Positions 1 through 11,788 of a stretch of 57,987 nucleotides of DNA are shown in pieces (position 1 is the first letter of the stretch; each line of letters begins with the position of its first letter). Position numbers and translations under genes: made by a program. The stretch lies in contig BJUT01000022.1 of assembly GCA_007988745.1 (NCBI GenBank), positions 1 to 57,987 of the forward strand, given 5' to 3'. The notes under the pieces are model-generated. The model did no database searches. It had not been told where the DNA came from and worked only from the letters and a program-made list of their open reading frames with translations. This stretch comes from Pseudoalteromonas atlantica (lineage in GTDB: Bacteria > Pseudomonadota > Gammaproteobacteria > Enterobacterales > Alteromonadaceae).

Positions 1-82
1 GTGAGCAGCTCTTGCCTCGCTATGCGTTGGCGTTCCCCGTCTCAGTGGGGTCGCATTATAGGGAGAACAGATTTTTACGCAA
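1..82 (-). promoter_or_regulatory. rRNA operon promoter and start of leader, leftward
   Basis: On the minus strand there is a -10 TATAAT (55-60), a 16-bp spacer and a -35 TTGCGT (77-82), then a GC-rich discriminator (GCGACC) and a leader running off the window start. The 30 bp at 36-65 are the exact reverse complement of 57924-57953, the rrn-type promoter at the other end. AT-rich sequence at 83-120 would suit an UP element. The rRNA genes themselves are outside the window. In E. coli an rrn operon (rrnD) also lies beside yrdA, which supports the call. Confidence 0.85.
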
Positions 83-246
83 GCAATTTTTTAAAGAAAA
101 ACCAAAAAAAAGCACCGTTCGGTCAATATGTGAACTAAACCCTCTATAACTGGTAGTTTTATAATCAAAACAGGCCTTTTCTGGCCTATATTTAAGTGTT
201 GCTGTTACACTCAAGCGACTATAACTGGTATTTAAAAGGTATATAT

Positions 247-783
247 ATGGCTATCCGTTCTTATAAAGGTGTGACTCCTTCTTTTAATTCGTCTGTTTAT
301 GTTGATGAGTCGTCTGTTTTGGTAGGAGATATTACGATTGGTGACCACTGTAGCGTATGGCCTTTAGTGGCAGCGCGAGGAGATGTTAACTATATACGTA
401 TTGGTGAACGTACAAATATACAAGACGGTAGTGTTCTTCATTTATCACGCGCGACTAAAAGTAACCCAGATGGTTACCCACTTATTATTGGTGATGATGT
501 GACAGTAGGACACAAGGTGATGCTGCATGGATGTACGCTTGGAAATCGTATACTTGTCGGTATGGGCGCTATTGTAATGGATAATGTAATAGTAGAGGAC
601 GACGTTATTATTGGTGGGGGTTCATTAGTACCGCCAAATAAACGATTGGAGTCTGGTTATTTATATGTTGGTAGTCCAGTAAAGCAAGCCCGCCCATTAA
701 CAGAGCAAGAGCTTGCCTTTTTAAAAGTATCGGCAGATAACTATGTGCAATTAAAAGACGAGTATTTAGCAGAGATCAACTAG
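247..783 (+). CDS. yrdA: gamma-carbonic anhydrase-like hexapeptide-repeat protein (YrdA family)
   Basis: A 178-residue left-handed beta-helix protein built of repeated hexapeptides such as IGDHCS, IGERTN and IGDDVT. The expected metal-ligand histidines of the gamma-carbonic-anhydrase fold are visible at about H65 (GSVLHL), H89 and H94 (GHKVMLHGC). E. coli YrdA is of similar length; zinc binding is known for the family, but carbonic anhydrase activity is not established for most members. I chose ATG 247, which gives the conserved MAIRSYKG start; an in-frame GTG at 196 would add 17 unconserved residues. It diverges from the rrn operon at the window edge, and its 3' end overlaps the convergent yrdB by 18 bp. 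Confidence 0.9.
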   Translation: MAIRSYKGVTPSFNSSVYVDESSVLVGDITIGDHCSVWPLVAARGDVNYIRIGERTNIQDGSVLHLSRATKSNPDGYPLIIGDDVTVGHKVMLHGCTLGNRILVGMGAIVMDNVIVEDDVIIGGGSLVPPNKRLESGYLYVGSPVKQARPLTEQELAFLKVSADNYVQLKDEYLAEIN

Positions 784-1026
784 ATTCACTTCTATCTGCC
801 CTGCCGAGTTATAACTTTCATCTTCTATAAGTTGCTCGGCACATTCTTCGTAATCAAATCGGTATTTATCAAAATGCTGCGTTGCATGGCTTTCATCTTG
901 AAGCCCTAGCTTTCGTAAATCTATAATACACTCCACCAGCATCCCTGTTACTTGTGCAAAAAAGACTAGTTGGTGGGAAGGTTCTCTAAACTCGAGTCTA
1001 TCTATAAACTGTATGGCTTGATTCAT
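766..1026 (-). CDS. yrdB: DUF1488 family small protein (YrdB)
   Basis: An 86-residue cytoplasmic protein starting [13 protein letters not shown], closely matching E. coli YrdB (DUF1488) in length and start. The function is unknown. Its start codon overlaps the aroE stop (ATGA), implying translational coupling and co-transcription with aroE, as in E. coli, where yrdB lies between yrdA and aroE. The last 18 bp are shared with the convergent yrdA gene. The C-terminal half is acidic ([12 protein letters not shown]). Confidence 0.85.
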   Translation of the reverse strand: MNQAIQFIDRLEFREPSHQLVFFAQVTGMLVECIIDLRKLGLQDESHATQHFDKYRFDYEECAEQLIEDESYNSAGQIEVNLVDLC

Positions 1027-1847
1027 TTAAGCATGCCTTGTTTTAGTGCTTTAACAACAGGAAGTATGGCGGGCATTTTATTACGCCATACATAATATGC
1101 CTGTGCAGCTTGGCCTACTAACATACCACTGCCATCTAACAGCTTAGCGTGGTTATTATGCTCTGCAACCCAGTTCATAAATACGGTATTTTGCTGGGAG
1201 TAAAACATATCGTATGCCACCGCGCACTGGCTTAGGTGTTTTTCGTCAAGTGCTGGTAACTCGTTGTTCATACTGCTAGAGGTAGAATTTACGATAAGTG
1301 AGTAATTGCTTACAGGTAATGTATCAAACCCATAGCCTGTTACCTTGCCATATTCAGCGAATAGTTGCGCTAAGTCTTGCGCTTTTTTTGCCGTGCGATT
1401 AACAATCGTTATTTCAGCTGGATTATGCTCAAGTAGCGGTAGTATCACCCCTCTTGCTGCACCACCAGCACCAATAATTAAAATACGCTTATTGGTAATT
1501 GTCACTTCATTGGCAAGTAAATCATTAACAAAGCCCACGCCATCGGTGTTATCGCCTAACAAAGTGCCATCATCGCGTTTTTTAAGTGTATTAACTGCAC
1601 CAACAATTTTAGCAAGTGGGGTGAGCTCATCAGCCATGGCATACGCTTGCTCTTTAAATGGCATAGTAACATTGGCACCTATTCCGCCTTGCTCAAAAAA
1701 GGTGGTTACTGTTTTTTCAAAGTGATCGATAGGTGCTAATATTGCGCGGTAGTCGATTTGCTCACCCAAAGATACAGCAAATTGTTTATGTATCGCGGGG
1801 GATTTTGAATGTTTGATTGGATTTCCAAAAACCGCATATTTGTCCAT
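1023..1847 (-). CDS. aroE: shikimate dehydrogenase
   Basis: NADP-dependent reduction of 3-dehydroshikimate to shikimate, the fourth step of the chorismate pathway. The 274 residues show the shikimate-binding SKSPAIH (about 14-20), NVTMPFK with catalytic Lys65, AVNTL (84-88), GDNTDG with Asp102, and the nucleotide-binding GAGGAARG (126-133). Length matches E. coli AroE (272). It is the upstream gene of a two-gene unit with yrdB through a 4-bp ATGA overlap. It diverges from the globin gene at 1889 across a 41-bp gap that must hold both upstream regions. Confidence 0.97.
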   Translation of the reverse strand: MDKYAVFGNPIKHSKSPAIHKQFAVSLGEQIDYRAILAPIDHFEKTVTTFFEQGGIGANVTMPFKEQAYAMADELTPLAKIVGAVNTLKKRDDGTLLGDNTDGVGFVNDLLANEVTITNKRILIIGAGGAARGVILPLLEHNPAEITIVNRTAKKAQDLAQLFAEYGKVTGYGFDTLPVSNYSLIVNSTSSSMNNELPALDEKHLSQCAVAYDMFYSQQNTVFMNWVAEHNNHAKLLDGSGMLVGQAAQAYYVWRNKMPAILPVVKALKQGMLK

Positions 1848-1888
1848 TTTAAAGCAACCTCTTTGCAGCTATACACTGCCTATTAACG

Positions 1889-2338
1889 ATGATAAGTAAT
1901 ATGATTAAACGACTTTTTTCAAAATCTAAACCAGCTCCTGAGCAACCAGCGCCCACTCCTGAGAAAACACCGTATGAAATTATTGGTGGAGAAGCAGGTA
2001 CCCGTGCTATTGCTAATAGATTCTACGACATAATGGCCAGCGATGAATACGCCAAACCATTATATGATATGCATCCTCTGCCATTAGATAGAATTCGCCA
2101 AGTATTTTTTGAGTTTTTATCGGGTTGGTTAGGCGGCCCTAACCTATTTACTGAAAAACATGGCCAACCTATGCTGCGCAAACGCCATATGCCTTTTACT
2201 ATAAATAAAGACCTGCGCGATCAGTGGATGTATTGCATGAATAAAACCCTCGATATAGAAGTAGACAACCCCCTACTGCGCGAAGGGTTAAAGCAGTCTT
2301 TTGGACAACTTGCCACCCATATGATTAATGAGCACTAA
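1889..2338 (+). CDS. group II truncated haemoglobin (globin)
   Basis: A 149-residue globin of the truncated haemoglobin group II (O) type. After a basic, proline-rich extension of about 28 residues comes the 2-on-2 fold: WLGGPNLF, then QPMLRKRHMPF with proximal His100, and RDQWMYCM with the group-typical Trp113 at position G8. Members bind O2, NO or H2O2; the physiological ligand here is unknown. The start could be ATG 1889 or the second ATG at 1901. It stands alone between aroE and hemF and ends in a bidirectional terminator. Confidence 0.88.
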   Translation: MISNMIKRLFSKSKPAPEQPAPTPEKTPYEIIGGEAGTRAIANRFYDIMASDEYAKPLYDMHPLPLDRIRQVFFEFLSGWLGGPNLFTEKHGQPMLRKRHMPFTINKDLRDQWMYCMNKTLDIEVDNPLLREGLKQSFGQLATHMINEH

Positions 2339-2354
2339 TTGTAACTACTTAGCA

Positions 2355-2382
2355 AAAAGGCGCTGTTAAGCGCCTTTTATTA
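2355..2382. terminator. bidirectional rho-independent terminator (globin / hemF)
   Basis: A perfect 9-bp stem AAAAGGCGC / GCGCCTTTT with a 6-nt loop (TGTTAA). A and T tracts on the two sides let it work on both strands for the convergent globin and hemF genes. Confidence 0.85.
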
Positions 2383-2431
2383 GGGTTTATTGACCTTTGC
2401 GGATTAAACAGCCCCTACCTTAATTTAATAT

Positions 2432-3947
<1,516 letters not shown>

Positions 3948-3968
3948 AATATGCTCCAGAAATTTATA

Positions 3969-4544
3969 TTAATCAGTAGTGGTAAGTTTATGCAGGCAAC
4001 TTTTTTGTGGGCACTGTAGCACAGTACCATTGGCCATTTTTTTCTCAATAACAAGCGGCCAATCGCACTTAGGGCATGGCTTGGCTATGGGTTTGTTATT
4101 TAGAGTATATTTACAGCTTGGGTAACAATCGCATGAGTAAAACGTTTTACCAAATTTATTGCTGCGTGCAACTAGCTGCCCTTTTTTGCATTTAGGACAC
4201 CCAGGTAATTCATCATCGTTATTATTAGGTTCTTCATCGTGAGCGATATAATGACACTCAGGGTACCCTGTACACCCAATAAACATGCCATAACGGCCAT
4301 TTTTAACCACCAGCGGTTTTGTGCACTGTGGGCAGGCTGAATCTTCAAGCACCTTTATTTCGTTGCTGTCGTGATGCGCTAATGGACGAATAAAGTCGCA
4401 TTTAGGGTAACTAGCACAACCCAAAAACGGACCTGTTTTAGAGTTACGGATCACTAATTCAGAACCACATTGTGGGCAGACTTCGTATTCTTTTTCTAAG
4501 GCGTGTTTATCCGCCGAGAAAAGCGAATGGTCGATTTTACTCAT
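3969..4544 (-). CDS. yrdD: topoisomerase I-type zinc-finger protein (YrdD family)
   Basis: A 191-residue protein made almost entirely of C4 zinc ribbons like those at the C terminus of DNA topoisomerase I. Four Cys-rich modules are visible: CPQCGSELVIRNS...GCASYPKC, CPQCTKPLVVKNG...GCTGYPEC, CPKCKKGQLVARS...SCDCYPSC, and CPKCDWPLVIEKK...CPQKSC. E. coli YrdD (180 residues) has the same design and neighbourhood. It probably binds DNA or single strands; no catalytic domain is present. A 97-bp gap with a 14-bp inverted repeat separates it from the upstream smg. Confidence 0.88.
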   Translation of the reverse strand: MSKIDHSLFSADKHALEKEYEVCPQCGSELVIRNSKTGPFLGCASYPKCDFIRPLAHHDSNEIKVLEDSACPQCTKPLVVKNGRYGMFIGCTGYPECHYIAHDEEPNNNDDELPGCPKCKKGQLVARSNKFGKTFYSCDCYPSCKYTLNNKPIAKPCPKCDWPLVIEKKMANGTVLQCPQKSCLHKLTTTD

Positions 4545-4583
4545 GAGGTTCCTAATGGGTTGCTGAATTTTCGCCTAATATAC

Positions 4584-4632
4584 CCAAACCACTTAAAGAT
4601 ACAAGCTGTGCATATATGTTTAAGTGGTTTGG
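4584..4632. repeat. 14-bp perfect inverted repeat between smg and yrdD
   Basis: CCAAACCACTTAAA (4584-4597) and TTTAAGTGGTTTGG (4619-4632) are perfect complements around a 21-nt loop. No T run follows on either side, so this is not a standard terminator. As RNA it would form a strong hairpin within the smg-yrdD transcript. Confidence 0.8.
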
Positions 4633-4641
4633 CATACAATT

Positions 4642-5115
4642 TTAATGTAGAAGTTCGGTGGGTTCGTCAAATATAAGGTCTTCCATCTGCTCGTAAGCCT
4701 CTTCTGAGCCAGGTACGTTAAATAACACCATAAGCACCACCCACTTTAAGTCGTCGAGCGAAATATAAGGTTTATCTAATGCGGCAAGGCGGTCCATAAC
4801 CATTTCACGGGTTACACTGTTAACCACCCTTATTTGCTCTAAAAACATCAAAAAGCCGCGGCATTCAACGTTTAACATTTTGCATTCGCTATCGGTAAAA
4901 ATGCGCATTGCTTGGTGAGGCTTTGTAATTAAGTAAGGCGACTCGTCGCTGCGTTGTAAATCGGCCAATTGTTCAAGCCAGTTTAACGCTTTAAAAATTT
5001 CGGTCTTATTAAAGCCCGCGCGAAGTAATTCATCGGTAAGCTCGTTTTCTTCAATATAAATATCGGCTTCACTGTGAATGTAGTTTTCAAAAAGATACAT
5101 GAGAATATCAAACAT
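4642..5115 (-). CDS. smg: Smg protein (DUF494)
   Basis: A 157-residue protein starting [18 protein letters not shown], essentially the E. coli Smg (DUF494) N terminus. The fold is helical with acidic stretches; the molecular role is not established. It begins 1 bp after the dprA stop, so it is translationally close to dprA, as in many gammaproteobacteria (dprA-smg-yrdD). There are no membrane segments or signal peptide. Confidence 0.92.
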   Translation of the reverse strand: MFDILMYLFENYIHSEADIYIEENELTDELLRAGFNKTEIFKALNWLEQLADLQRSDESPYLITKPHQAMRIFTDSECKMLNVECRGFLMFLEQIRVVNSVTREMVMDRLAALDKPYISLDDLKWVVLMVLFNVPGSEEAYEQMEDLIFDEPTELLH

Positions 5116-5116
5116 A

Positions 5117-6208
5117 TTACCTTCCTGTGCTTAGCTTTATATACCCGTCTAACACTCGCTCTATTTCGTCGTCTAACTCTAAATCGAGCAACCTTGCCAG
5201 CACTTTATCAATTGGCCACTTGGCGCGACGTACAATTTCATCAACACTGGTTACCTCATACCCTATACTATTTAACACCTCACACTGTGACTGTTTGTTT
5301 ACAGGCTCCTCTTTATTATATAGACCGCTTTGATAAGAAAAGCTCACCTCATCTAAAATATCTGTTACATTTTCGACTAACTTAGCGCCCTGCTTTATTA
5401 AAAAGTGACTCGCTTGCGATAATGGGTTTTTAATAGAGCCTGGTACTGCAAACACTTCTTTATTTTGTTCAATAGCGTAACGTACCGTGATCAACGAACC
5501 GCTTTTAATTTCGGCCTCTACAATAACCACGCCTAAAGACAGCCCAGATATAATACGGTTTCTGCGGGGAAAGTTATGCGCATTAGCAGCGGTACCCGGT
5601 AAAAACTCGCTTATTAATAAGCCATGCTCTAATACTTGGTCTGTTAATAATTTATGGCGTTTGGGGTAGTAAATATCAACCCCAGTCCCTAATACACCAA
5701 TTGTTTTGCCATTATTGGCCAATGCCCCTTTATGCGCGGCACCATCAATACCCCGCGCCATGCCCGAGGTAACAGTAATACCGGCTAAAGTAAGCTGATA
5801 AGCAAGCTCTGAGGCTATTTCGAGCCCCGTAGGGGTCGCGTTTCTACTACCAACAATGGCCACTTGCGGGCTAGATAACAGCGATATATCGCCTTTACAA
5901 AATAACAGTAAAGGGGCACTGGCTATGTGTTTTAGCTCGTTTGGGTATAGCGCATCAAAAATACACACCACTGTAATATTAAGCTGCTGTATTTGTTGCT
6001 CGTAATGGTTTACTTGCTGCCAATTGGTATTGAGTAAGTTGCAGGCTTGGTTTTGGGTAAGGCCAAGCTGTTGTAATTCACTTTGGTTTAAATCAAATAA
6101 TGATTCGAGGGGGTGAGTATGTGATAAGGCTAACAGTGTTTTAATACCTAAGCCTTTACACATATAAAAGGCAAGCCAGTGGGCTAGCTTGCCAGATGAC
6201 TGATCCAT
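5117..6208 (-). CDS. dprA: DNA-processing protein DprA (Smf)
   Basis: A single-strand DNA-binding RecA loader used in natural transformation. The 363 residues carry an N-terminal helical region, the Rossmann-like DprA core with [10 protein letters not shown] and [16 protein letters not shown], the LISEFLPGT segment, and a C-terminal winged-helix-like part (about 300-360). Length is close to E. coli DprA (374). It follows the LysM gene after 31 bp and precedes smg by 1 bp. Whether this organism is naturally competent cannot be told from this window. Confidence 0.95.
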   Translation of the reverse strand: MDQSSGKLAHWLAFYMCKGLGIKTLLALSHTHPLESLFDLNQSELQQLGLTQNQACNLLNTNWQQVNHYEQQIQQLNITVVCIFDALYPNELKHIASAPLLLFCKGDISLLSSPQVAIVGSRNATPTGLEIASELAYQLTLAGITVTSGMARGIDGAAHKGALANNGKTIGVLGTGVDIYYPKRHKLLTDQVLEHGLLISEFLPGTAANAHNFPRRNRIISGLSLGVVIVEAEIKSGSLITVRYAIEQNKEVFAVPGSIKNPLSQASHFLIKQGAKLVENVTDILDEVSFSYQSGLYNKEEPVNKQSQCEVLNSIGYEVTSVDEIVRRAKWPIDKVLARLLDLELDDEIERVLDGYIKLSTGR

Positions 6209-6239
6209 GCTCTCTCCTAGAGCACCGACTCGCTACAAC

Positions 6240-7361
6240 TTAATGAATTACTACACTATCTCCAACGCGAATTGGGTGCTGATTTTTTGTTATTAATGCA
6301 TAACTCACTTTGTCATACACTTTAAATACAATTAACTCACCCACTTTTTCGTGTGGCATTGTCCATGTTGTGGTGTCTTCATCTGGCTCGCTGCCAAATA
6401 ATTCACCTGCATCAGATAAAAGCTTTTCAAATTTGCTCGAATCCTCTGGATAACGCGGTCCTCGAGGGCCATCAATAACGGTGGGTGATTGGCGTTCTAA
6501 ATCGAGGATATGACCAACTTCAATTTGTTGCTCAGCACCTAAGTTTAGCACCACTACATCCATTGTGCTGAATTCTCTTACTTGGCGCGGCGAGTCAATA
6601 ACACTGCCGGATACACTTTGCTTAGGACGATGCATATTAAAGTACGCTGGTAACATTTGCCCTTGCATAGCAGGGAGTAAAAAATCGCCTTGTTGTATTT
6701 CTTGTTTAACTGACTCAACCCGTAAAGACGATGGTACGCCATTGCTTTCATCGCCCGTTCTAAATGCACGAGCCATACCGACATAAGTAGCGCGAGTGGC
6801 TAGCTCTTCACCAGTTTGTGTGTCTATGTAAGGTTCGCCTTTGTGATAAATAGCATACGCTTTATGTACTTTTAAATCGCCCTTAACGTATAAAATATGC
6901 CCGAGAGTTTGCGTTTTAGTATTTTCGTTTGCCCCTAAAATATAAGGCTTATCATCTATGTCATCGCTGTTAATCGCTTGCTCATAGCTTAAATAAGGTT
7001 TAATTATTTCAAGTGGCAAAGTGGTGATGGCGTTATTACCTTTTGGTGTAATACGCCCTTGCGGCGATAATTTTCTGTACGCTTTATTAATCACCAAACG
7101 CGGGTTACCGTCGGCGTCGTACACTAACGCGAGTGCATCGCCTGGGTAAATTAGATGCGGGTTATCTATTTGCGGGTTCATTTGCCACAACTCTGGCCAC
7201 AGCCATGGTTCTTCTAAATAAATGCCGGAAATATCCCAAAGGGTATCGCCTTTTTTTACAACATATTGTTTTGGAGCATCTTTTTTTATTTGTAAAACAT
7301 CAGCGACTGCAGGAAAAGCAGTACTTAGTGCAAACATAATTGCAGCCAATTGAGATTTCAT
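6240..7361 (-). CDS. secreted LysM-domain protein upstream of dprA
   Basis: A 373-residue exported protein with one N-terminal LysM domain just after the signal peptide: YVVKKGDTLWDISGIYL...WLWPELWQMNPQI...LIYPGDAL. The rest is a beta-rich region typical of the LysM proteins encoded next to dprA/def in Vibrio, Shewanella and Pseudoalteromonas; its job is not known, but peptidoglycan binding is likely. I chose the ATG at 7361, which starts a clear signal peptide (MKSQLAAIMFALSTAFPAVA) and has AAGGA upstream. An earlier in-frame start at 7400 would bury that signal. It diverges from def. Confidence 0.88.
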   Translation of the reverse strand: MKSQLAAIMFALSTAFPAVADVLQIKKDAPKQYVVKKGDTLWDISGIYLEEPWLWPELWQMNPQIDNPHLIYPGDALALVYDADGNPRLVINKAYRKLSPQGRITPKGNNAITTLPLEIIKPYLSYEQAINSDDIDDKPYILGANENTKTQTLGHILYVKGDLKVHKAYAIYHKGEPYIDTQTGEELATRATYVGMARAFRTGDESNGVPSSLRVESVKQEIQQGDFLLPAMQGQMLPAYFNMHRPKQSVSGSVIDSPRQVREFSTMDVVVLNLGAEQQIEVGHILDLERQSPTVIDGPRGPRYPEDSSKFEKLLSDAGELFGSEPDEDTTTWTMPHEKVGELIVFKVYDKVSYALITKNQHPIRVGDSVVIH

Positions 7362-7480
7362 TGGGCTTCCTTGTATTGTTTTTTCATTATTATTGACCAA
7401 AACCTGTTAAAGGGGAACGCGAATGGCTAAAATAAGAGCATACAATACCCTAAATTAAGCACAAGTGTAAAAAGGTAACT

Positions 7481-7987
7481 ATGGCTAGGTTAGAAGTTTT
7501 AAGATTTCCAGATGAGCGTTTACGTACGGTAGCAAAAGAAGTTGCACAGGTTGATGACAACGTTCGCCAAATTGTAAAAGACATGCTAGAGACAATGTAC
7601 GATGAAAACGGCATTGGGCTAGCTGCTACACAAGTTGATATTCATCAACGTATTGTGGTGATCGACGTATCAGAAGAACGCGACGAGCCACTGGTTTTAA
7701 TTAACCCACAAATTATTAAAAAAGATGGTGCAACAATTAGCGAAGAAGGCTGTTTATCAGTGCCTAACTCTTACGCAAAAGTAGACCGTGCTGAAACCGT
7801 AACCGTTGCTGCTCTTAACGAAAATGGTGAAGAATTTGTACTAGATGCAGATGAGCTATTAGCTATTTGTATTCAACACGAACTAGATCACTTACAAGGT
7901 AAACTATTTATTGATTACCTATCGCCATTAAAGCGTCAACGTATTCGCAAAAAGCTTGAAAAAGAAGCTAAATTTGCCGCGAAGTAA
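7481..7987 (+). CDS. def: peptide deformylase
   Basis: Removes the N-formyl group from nascent proteins. The 168 residues contain all three family motifs: GIGLAATQ (44-51), EGCLSVP with metal ligand Cys91, and QHELDH (about 132-137) with two metal-ligand histidines and the catalytic Glu. Length matches E. coli Def (169). It is preceded by AAAAGGT at ribosome-binding distance and forms an operon with fmt (21 bp downstream) and rsmB, as in most gammaproteobacteria. Confidence 0.98.
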   Translation: MARLEVLRFPDERLRTVAKEVAQVDDNVRQIVKDMLETMYDENGIGLAATQVDIHQRIVVIDVSEERDEPLVLINPQIIKKDGATISEEGCLSVPNSYAKVDRAETVTVAALNENGEEFVLDADELLAICIQHELDHLQGKLFIDYLSPLKRQRIRKKLEKEAKFAAK

Positions 7988-8008
7988 TAAGCACCTTAGG
8001 AAAACTCA

Positions 8009-8962
8009 GTGACAAAACCACTACGCATTATATTTGCCGGTACGCCGGACTTTGCCGCTCGTCACCTACAAGCGTTAATTCAAAGCGAACACCAAATTGT
8101 TGGAGTTTACAGCCAACCAGATCGCCCTGCTGGGCGTGGTAAAAAATTAAAAGCCAGTGAAGTAAAAGCGCTTGCGCTTGAACATGAACTACCTGTTTTT
8201 CAGCCACAATCATTAAAAAATGAAGACGCACTCACTGAGCTTAAAAGCTTAAATGCCGATATCATGATTGTGGTGGCTTATGGCTTAATTTTACCAAAAG
8301 CCATTTTAGAGGCACCACGCTTAGGGTGCTTAAATGTGCATGGCTCTATTTTACCGCGCTGGCGCGGTGCTGCGCCTATACAGCGCGCAATTTGGGCTGG
8401 CGATGAAGATACCGGCGTAACCATAATGCAAATGGATGAAGGGCTTGATACCGGCGACATGCTGCACATTAGCCGCTGCCCTATTGCTGCGGATGAAACC
8501 AGTGCCAGTTTATACACTAAACTGGCTGAACTTGGTCCCGGAGCACTTGTTCAAACCATTAATAAGTTAGCCAATGGCGAGCTTATAGCAGAGCCGCAAA
8601 ACAACGAGCTGGCAAATTACGCTAAAAAGCTTTCAAAAGAGGAAGCAAATATTGATTGGACGATGGATGCCGTACAAATTGAGCGTAATATACGTGCGTT
8701 TAATCCATGGCCAGTGTGTTTTACTCAAATGGGTGAGCACAGCGTAAAAATTTACCAAGCCTCAGTCGTTGAGCAAACAGGCCGTGCGGGCGTTGTTTTA
8801 TCAAGCGATAAAAACGGCATTGTAGTGGCGTGTGGCAAGCAGGCATTAAGTATTACACAGCTGCAACCCCAAGGTAAAAAACCAATGGCAATTAGCGACT
8901 TTTTAAACGGTCGCAGTGACTGGGTAACTCCTGGTACCGTATTAGGCGAAAACAATGAGTAA
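8009..8962 (+). CDS. fmt: methionyl-tRNA formyltransferase
   Basis: Formylates initiator Met-tRNA with 10-formyl-tetrahydrofolate. The 317 residues start at a GTG (8009) with TTAGGA upstream, and show [15 protein letters not shown], the folate-site [21 protein letters not shown] and the D-TG-M segment ([10 protein letters not shown]), then the C-terminal tRNA-binding OB-like domain. It ends overlapping rsmB by 8 bp, so fmt and rsmB are coupled. Confidence 0.98.
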   Translation: MTKPLRIIFAGTPDFAARHLQALIQSEHQIVGVYSQPDRPAGRGKKLKASEVKALALEHELPVFQPQSLKNEDALTELKSLNADIMIVVAYGLILPKAILEAPRLGCLNVHGSILPRWRGAAPIQRAIWAGDEDTGVTIMQMDEGLDTGDMLHISRCPIAADETSASLYTKLAELGPGALVQTINKLANGELIAEPQNNELANYAKKLSKEEANIDWTMDAVQIERNIRAFNPWPVCFTQMGEHSVKIYQASVVEQTGRAGVVLSSDKNGIVVACGKQALSITQLQPQGKKPMAISDFLNGRSDWVTPGTVLGENNE

Positions 8963-10250
8963 TGTTCAAAACGTACGTGCGCTTGCCGCTGAAACTTTAT
9001 ATAACGTGGTTGATAAAGGCGCTTCGCTAAATCAAGAGCTACCATTTGCCAGCCAAGGGCTGCCCCCTAAAGACAAAGCGCTATTACAGCAAATTTGTTA
9101 CGGCGTGTTGCGCTACCTACCTAGCCTTGAAAACTACTGCCAACATTTAGTAGAACAGCCACTTAAAGGTAAGCGTCGTATTTTTCAGTTTTTGTTGTAT
9201 GTCGGTATCTATCAGCTGCAGCATATGCGCGTGCCACCGCATGCCGCCATTTCTGAAACCGTTAATGCCCTTGGCCAAATGCGTGCATTAGGCTTAAAAG
9301 GCTTAATCAACGCTATTTTGCGTAGCTTTCAGCGCCAACAAAGCGAGCTTGAAGAAAAAGCCAAGCAAATACCAGTGTGTTTATATAACCATCCAAATTG
9401 GTTTATTAAACAAGTGCAAGCTGCCTACCCAGACAACTGGGAAGCGCTTCTTGAAGAAAACCAACAACAAGCCCCTATGTGGTTACGTGTCAATCAAGCC
9501 CAATACAGCACGCAACAATACAGCGAAATGTTAACGGCTAACGATATAGAGCACACGTTAAACCCTGAGTTTGTTGATGGTATTAAACTAGCTAAGCCGC
9601 GTGATGTATTTTCGTTGCCAGAATTTGATGTGGGCGCCTGCTCAGTTCAAGACGCCGCAGCGCAATTAGCCGCACGCTTTTTAGCACCTCAAGCTGATGA
9701 ATACATTTTAGATGCCTGTGCAGCACCTGGCGGTAAAACATGTCATATATTAGAGCTTGCTGATGCAGAAGTATTAGCACTTGATAGTGACGCCACTCGC
9801 CTAGAACGTGTTAAACAAAATTTAACCCGTATCGGTTTAGGCGCAGACCTACAATGTGCAGACGCTTCGCAGCCACACACATGGTGGGATGAGCAACAGT
9901 TTGACCGCATTTTATTAGATGTCCCTTGTTCGGCAACCGGTGTTATACGCCGCCACCCAGATATAAAATGGCTTCGCCGCGCATCAGACATTGAAGACTT
10001 AGCCACACTACAAAGCGATATACTCAATAGCATTTGGCCGCTACTTAAACCAGGCGGCACAATGATATACGCAACCTGTTCGGTACTGCCGCAAGAGAAC
10101 CAACAGCAAGTCGCTAAATTTTTAGCTAATAATAGTGACGTTGAGCATATACCACTGCACGACAACGACACAGTTACCAACCCTGGTTTACAATTACTAC
10201 CAGGTGAAAGCGACGGATTTTATTACGCTAAGCTAGTTAAAAAAGCCTAA
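8955..10250 (+). CDS. rsmB: 16S rRNA (cytosine-967-C5)-methyltransferase
   Basis: Methylates C967 of 16S rRNA. The 431 residues have an N-terminal NusB-like RNA-binding domain (about 1-140) and a Rossmann methyltransferase domain with SAM-binding [11 protein letters not shown], the motif IV cysteine in [15 protein letters not shown], and the motif VI catalytic cysteine in [11 protein letters not shown]. Length equals E. coli RsmB (429). It is third in def-fmt-rsmB and overlaps fmt by 8 bp. Confidence 0.97.
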   Translation: MSNVQNVRALAAETLYNVVDKGASLNQELPFASQGLPPKDKALLQQICYGVLRYLPSLENYCQHLVEQPLKGKRRIFQFLLYVGIYQLQHMRVPPHAAISETVNALGQMRALGLKGLINAILRSFQRQQSELEEKAKQIPVCLYNHPNWFIKQVQAAYPDNWEALLEENQQQAPMWLRVNQAQYSTQQYSEMLTANDIEHTLNPEFVDGIKLAKPRDVFSLPEFDVGACSVQDAAAQLAARFLAPQADEYILDACAAPGGKTCHILELADAEVLALDSDATRLERVKQNLTRIGLGADLQCADASQPHTWWDEQQFDRILLDVPCSATGVIRRHPDIKWLRRASDIEDLATLQSDILNSIWPLLKPGGTMIYATCSVLPQENQQQVAKFLANNSDVEHIPLHDNDTVTNPGLQLLPGESDGFYYAKLVKKA

Positions 10251-10263
10251 TAGCCGTACACTC

Positions 10264-10300
10264 AATAGCCATTTATTAAACAGTAAATGGCTATTTTTTT
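10264..10300 (+). terminator. rho-independent terminator after rsmB
   Basis: A 12-bp stem AATAGCCATTTA / TAAATGGCTATT with an 8-nt loop, followed by T7. It separates def-fmt-rsmB from trkA. Confidence 0.85.
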
Positions 10301-10325
10301 AATTAAACAGTAATTCGGGTAAATA

Positions 10326-11702
10326 ATGAAAATAATCATACTCGGTGCCGGACAAGTCGGTGGTACGCTTGCTGAAAACTTAGTTGGCGAACAAAACGAA
10401 ATAACCGTTGTTGATATAGACGGCAACCGCTTACGAGAGCTACAAGATAAGTACGACTTACAAGGGGTCACGGGGCACAGTGCACACCCAGATGTGCTCA
10501 GACGTGCAGGTGCTGAAGACGCCGACATGATTATTGCGGTAACCAGCTCAGATGAAGTTAATATGGTGGCGTGCCAAGTCGCGTATAGTATTTTTAATAC
10601 GCCAACTAAAATAGCCCGTATCCGATCAGAGCAATATTTAAAATACCGCGAAAAGCTATTTCATAACGATGACCTCCCGGTTGATCACTATATTGCCCCC
10701 GAAGCACTTGTTACCAAATATATTCGCCGTTTAATAGATTACCCAGGCGCGTTGCAAGTGCTGCAATTTGCCGATGGCATGCTCTCTCTTGTGGCTGTAA
10801 AAGCCTACTACGGTGGCTTATTAGTGGGTTATGCGCTTTCTGCTTTAAAAGAGCATATTCCGAATGTAGAAACCCGTGTAGCAGCAATTTATCGCCAAGG
10901 TAAAGCTATAAAGCCACTGGGCACCACGGTAATAGAAGCGGACGATGAAGTATTTTTCATTGCTGCCACTAAGCATATTCGCGCGGTTATGAACGAGCTA
11001 CAAAAACTTGAGCGTTCTTACAAAAAAATTATGATAGCCGGTGGCGGTAACATTGGTGCAGGCCTTGCTCGCTCACTGGAAAAAAACCACAGCGTTAAGT
11101 TACTAGAGCGCAGTAAAGAGCGTGCTGAGCAACTCTCTGAAATGCTAGATAACACCGTCGTGTTTTGTGGAGACGCCTCAGACCAAGAACTACTATCTGA
11201 AGAGCACATAGAACAAGTTGATGTGTTTATTGCTGTAACCAACGACGATGAAGCAAATATAATGTCGGCCATGCTTGCAAAACGCATGGGCGCACAAAAA
11301 ACCATGGTGCTTATTCAGCGTGGTGCGTATGTAGATTTAGTGCAAGGGGGTGAAATAGATATTGCTATATCACCACAACAAGCAACTATTTCGGCGCTAC
11401 TTACACACGTACGCCGTGGCGATATTGTTAATGTGTACTCGTTACGTAAAGGCGCGGCAGAGGCCATTGAAGCCGTTGCCCACGGCGATGAAAACACATC
11501 AAAAGTAGTTGGCCGTGCGATTGCCGATATCAAGCTACCTGCAGGTACAACGATTGGCGCTATTGTACGTAATGACGACGTACTGATTGCCCACGACGAC
11601 ACGGTTATTATGTCTGGTGATCACGTTATTATGTTTTTAATCGATAAAAAGCATATCAACGTAGTAGAAAAGCTATTCCAAGTTAGCGCTATATTTTTAT
11701 AG
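10326..11702 (+). CDS. trkA: Trk potassium uptake regulator TrkA
   Basis: Cytoplasmic NAD(H)-binding gating protein of the Trk K+ system. The 458 residues are a duplicated TrkA-N (RCK) plus TrkA-C arrangement: [13 protein letters not shown] near the N terminus and [14 protein letters not shown] near residue 238, each followed by a small C-domain. Length equals E. coli TrkA (458). Its membrane partner trkH is also in the window (13893-15344) on the other strand. Position after rsmB is conserved in E. coli (def-fmt-rsmB-trkA). Confidence 0.97.
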   Translation: MKIIILGAGQVGGTLAENLVGEQNEITVVDIDGNRLRELQDKYDLQGVTGHSAHPDVLRRAGAEDADMIIAVTSSDEVNMVACQVAYSIFNTPTKIARIRSEQYLKYREKLFHNDDLPVDHYIAPEALVTKYIRRLIDYPGALQVLQFADGMLSLVAVKAYYGGLLVGYALSALKEHIPNVETRVAAIYRQGKAIKPLGTTVIEADDEVFFIAATKHIRAVMNELQKLERSYKKIMIAGGGNIGAGLARSLEKNHSVKLLERSKERAEQLSEMLDNTVVFCGDASDQELLSEEHIEQVDVFIAVTNDDEANIMSAMLAKRMGAQKTMVLIQRGAYVDLVQGGEIDIAISPQQATISALLTHVRRGDIVNVYSLRKGAAEAIEAVAHGDENTSKVVGRAIADIKLPAGTTIGAIVRNDDVLIAHDDTVIMSGDHVIMFLIDKKHINVVEKLFQVSAIFL

Positions 11703-11713
11703 TTAAACACAAA

Positions 11714-11740
11714 AAAGCCGCTGACTAAGGCGGCTTTAGT
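11714..11740. terminator. bidirectional terminator between trkA and the EF-hand array
   Basis: An 8-bp stem AAAGCCGC / GCGGCTTT with an 8-nt loop and six As on the left, which read as T6 on the minus strand. It can serve trkA and the convergent EF-hand gene. Confidence 0.8.
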
Positions 11741-11788
11741 GGAGTATGTTTTTTTAATGCTAGGCAACCCTGCTTAGCAGCTTACTAA

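Noticed and set aside
1345..1725. Open frame antisense to aroE
   Set aside because: Shadow of aroE; serine/proline-rich low-complexity product with no start-site support.
9743..10180. Open frame antisense to rsmB
   Set aside because: Shadow frame opposite a conserved gene.
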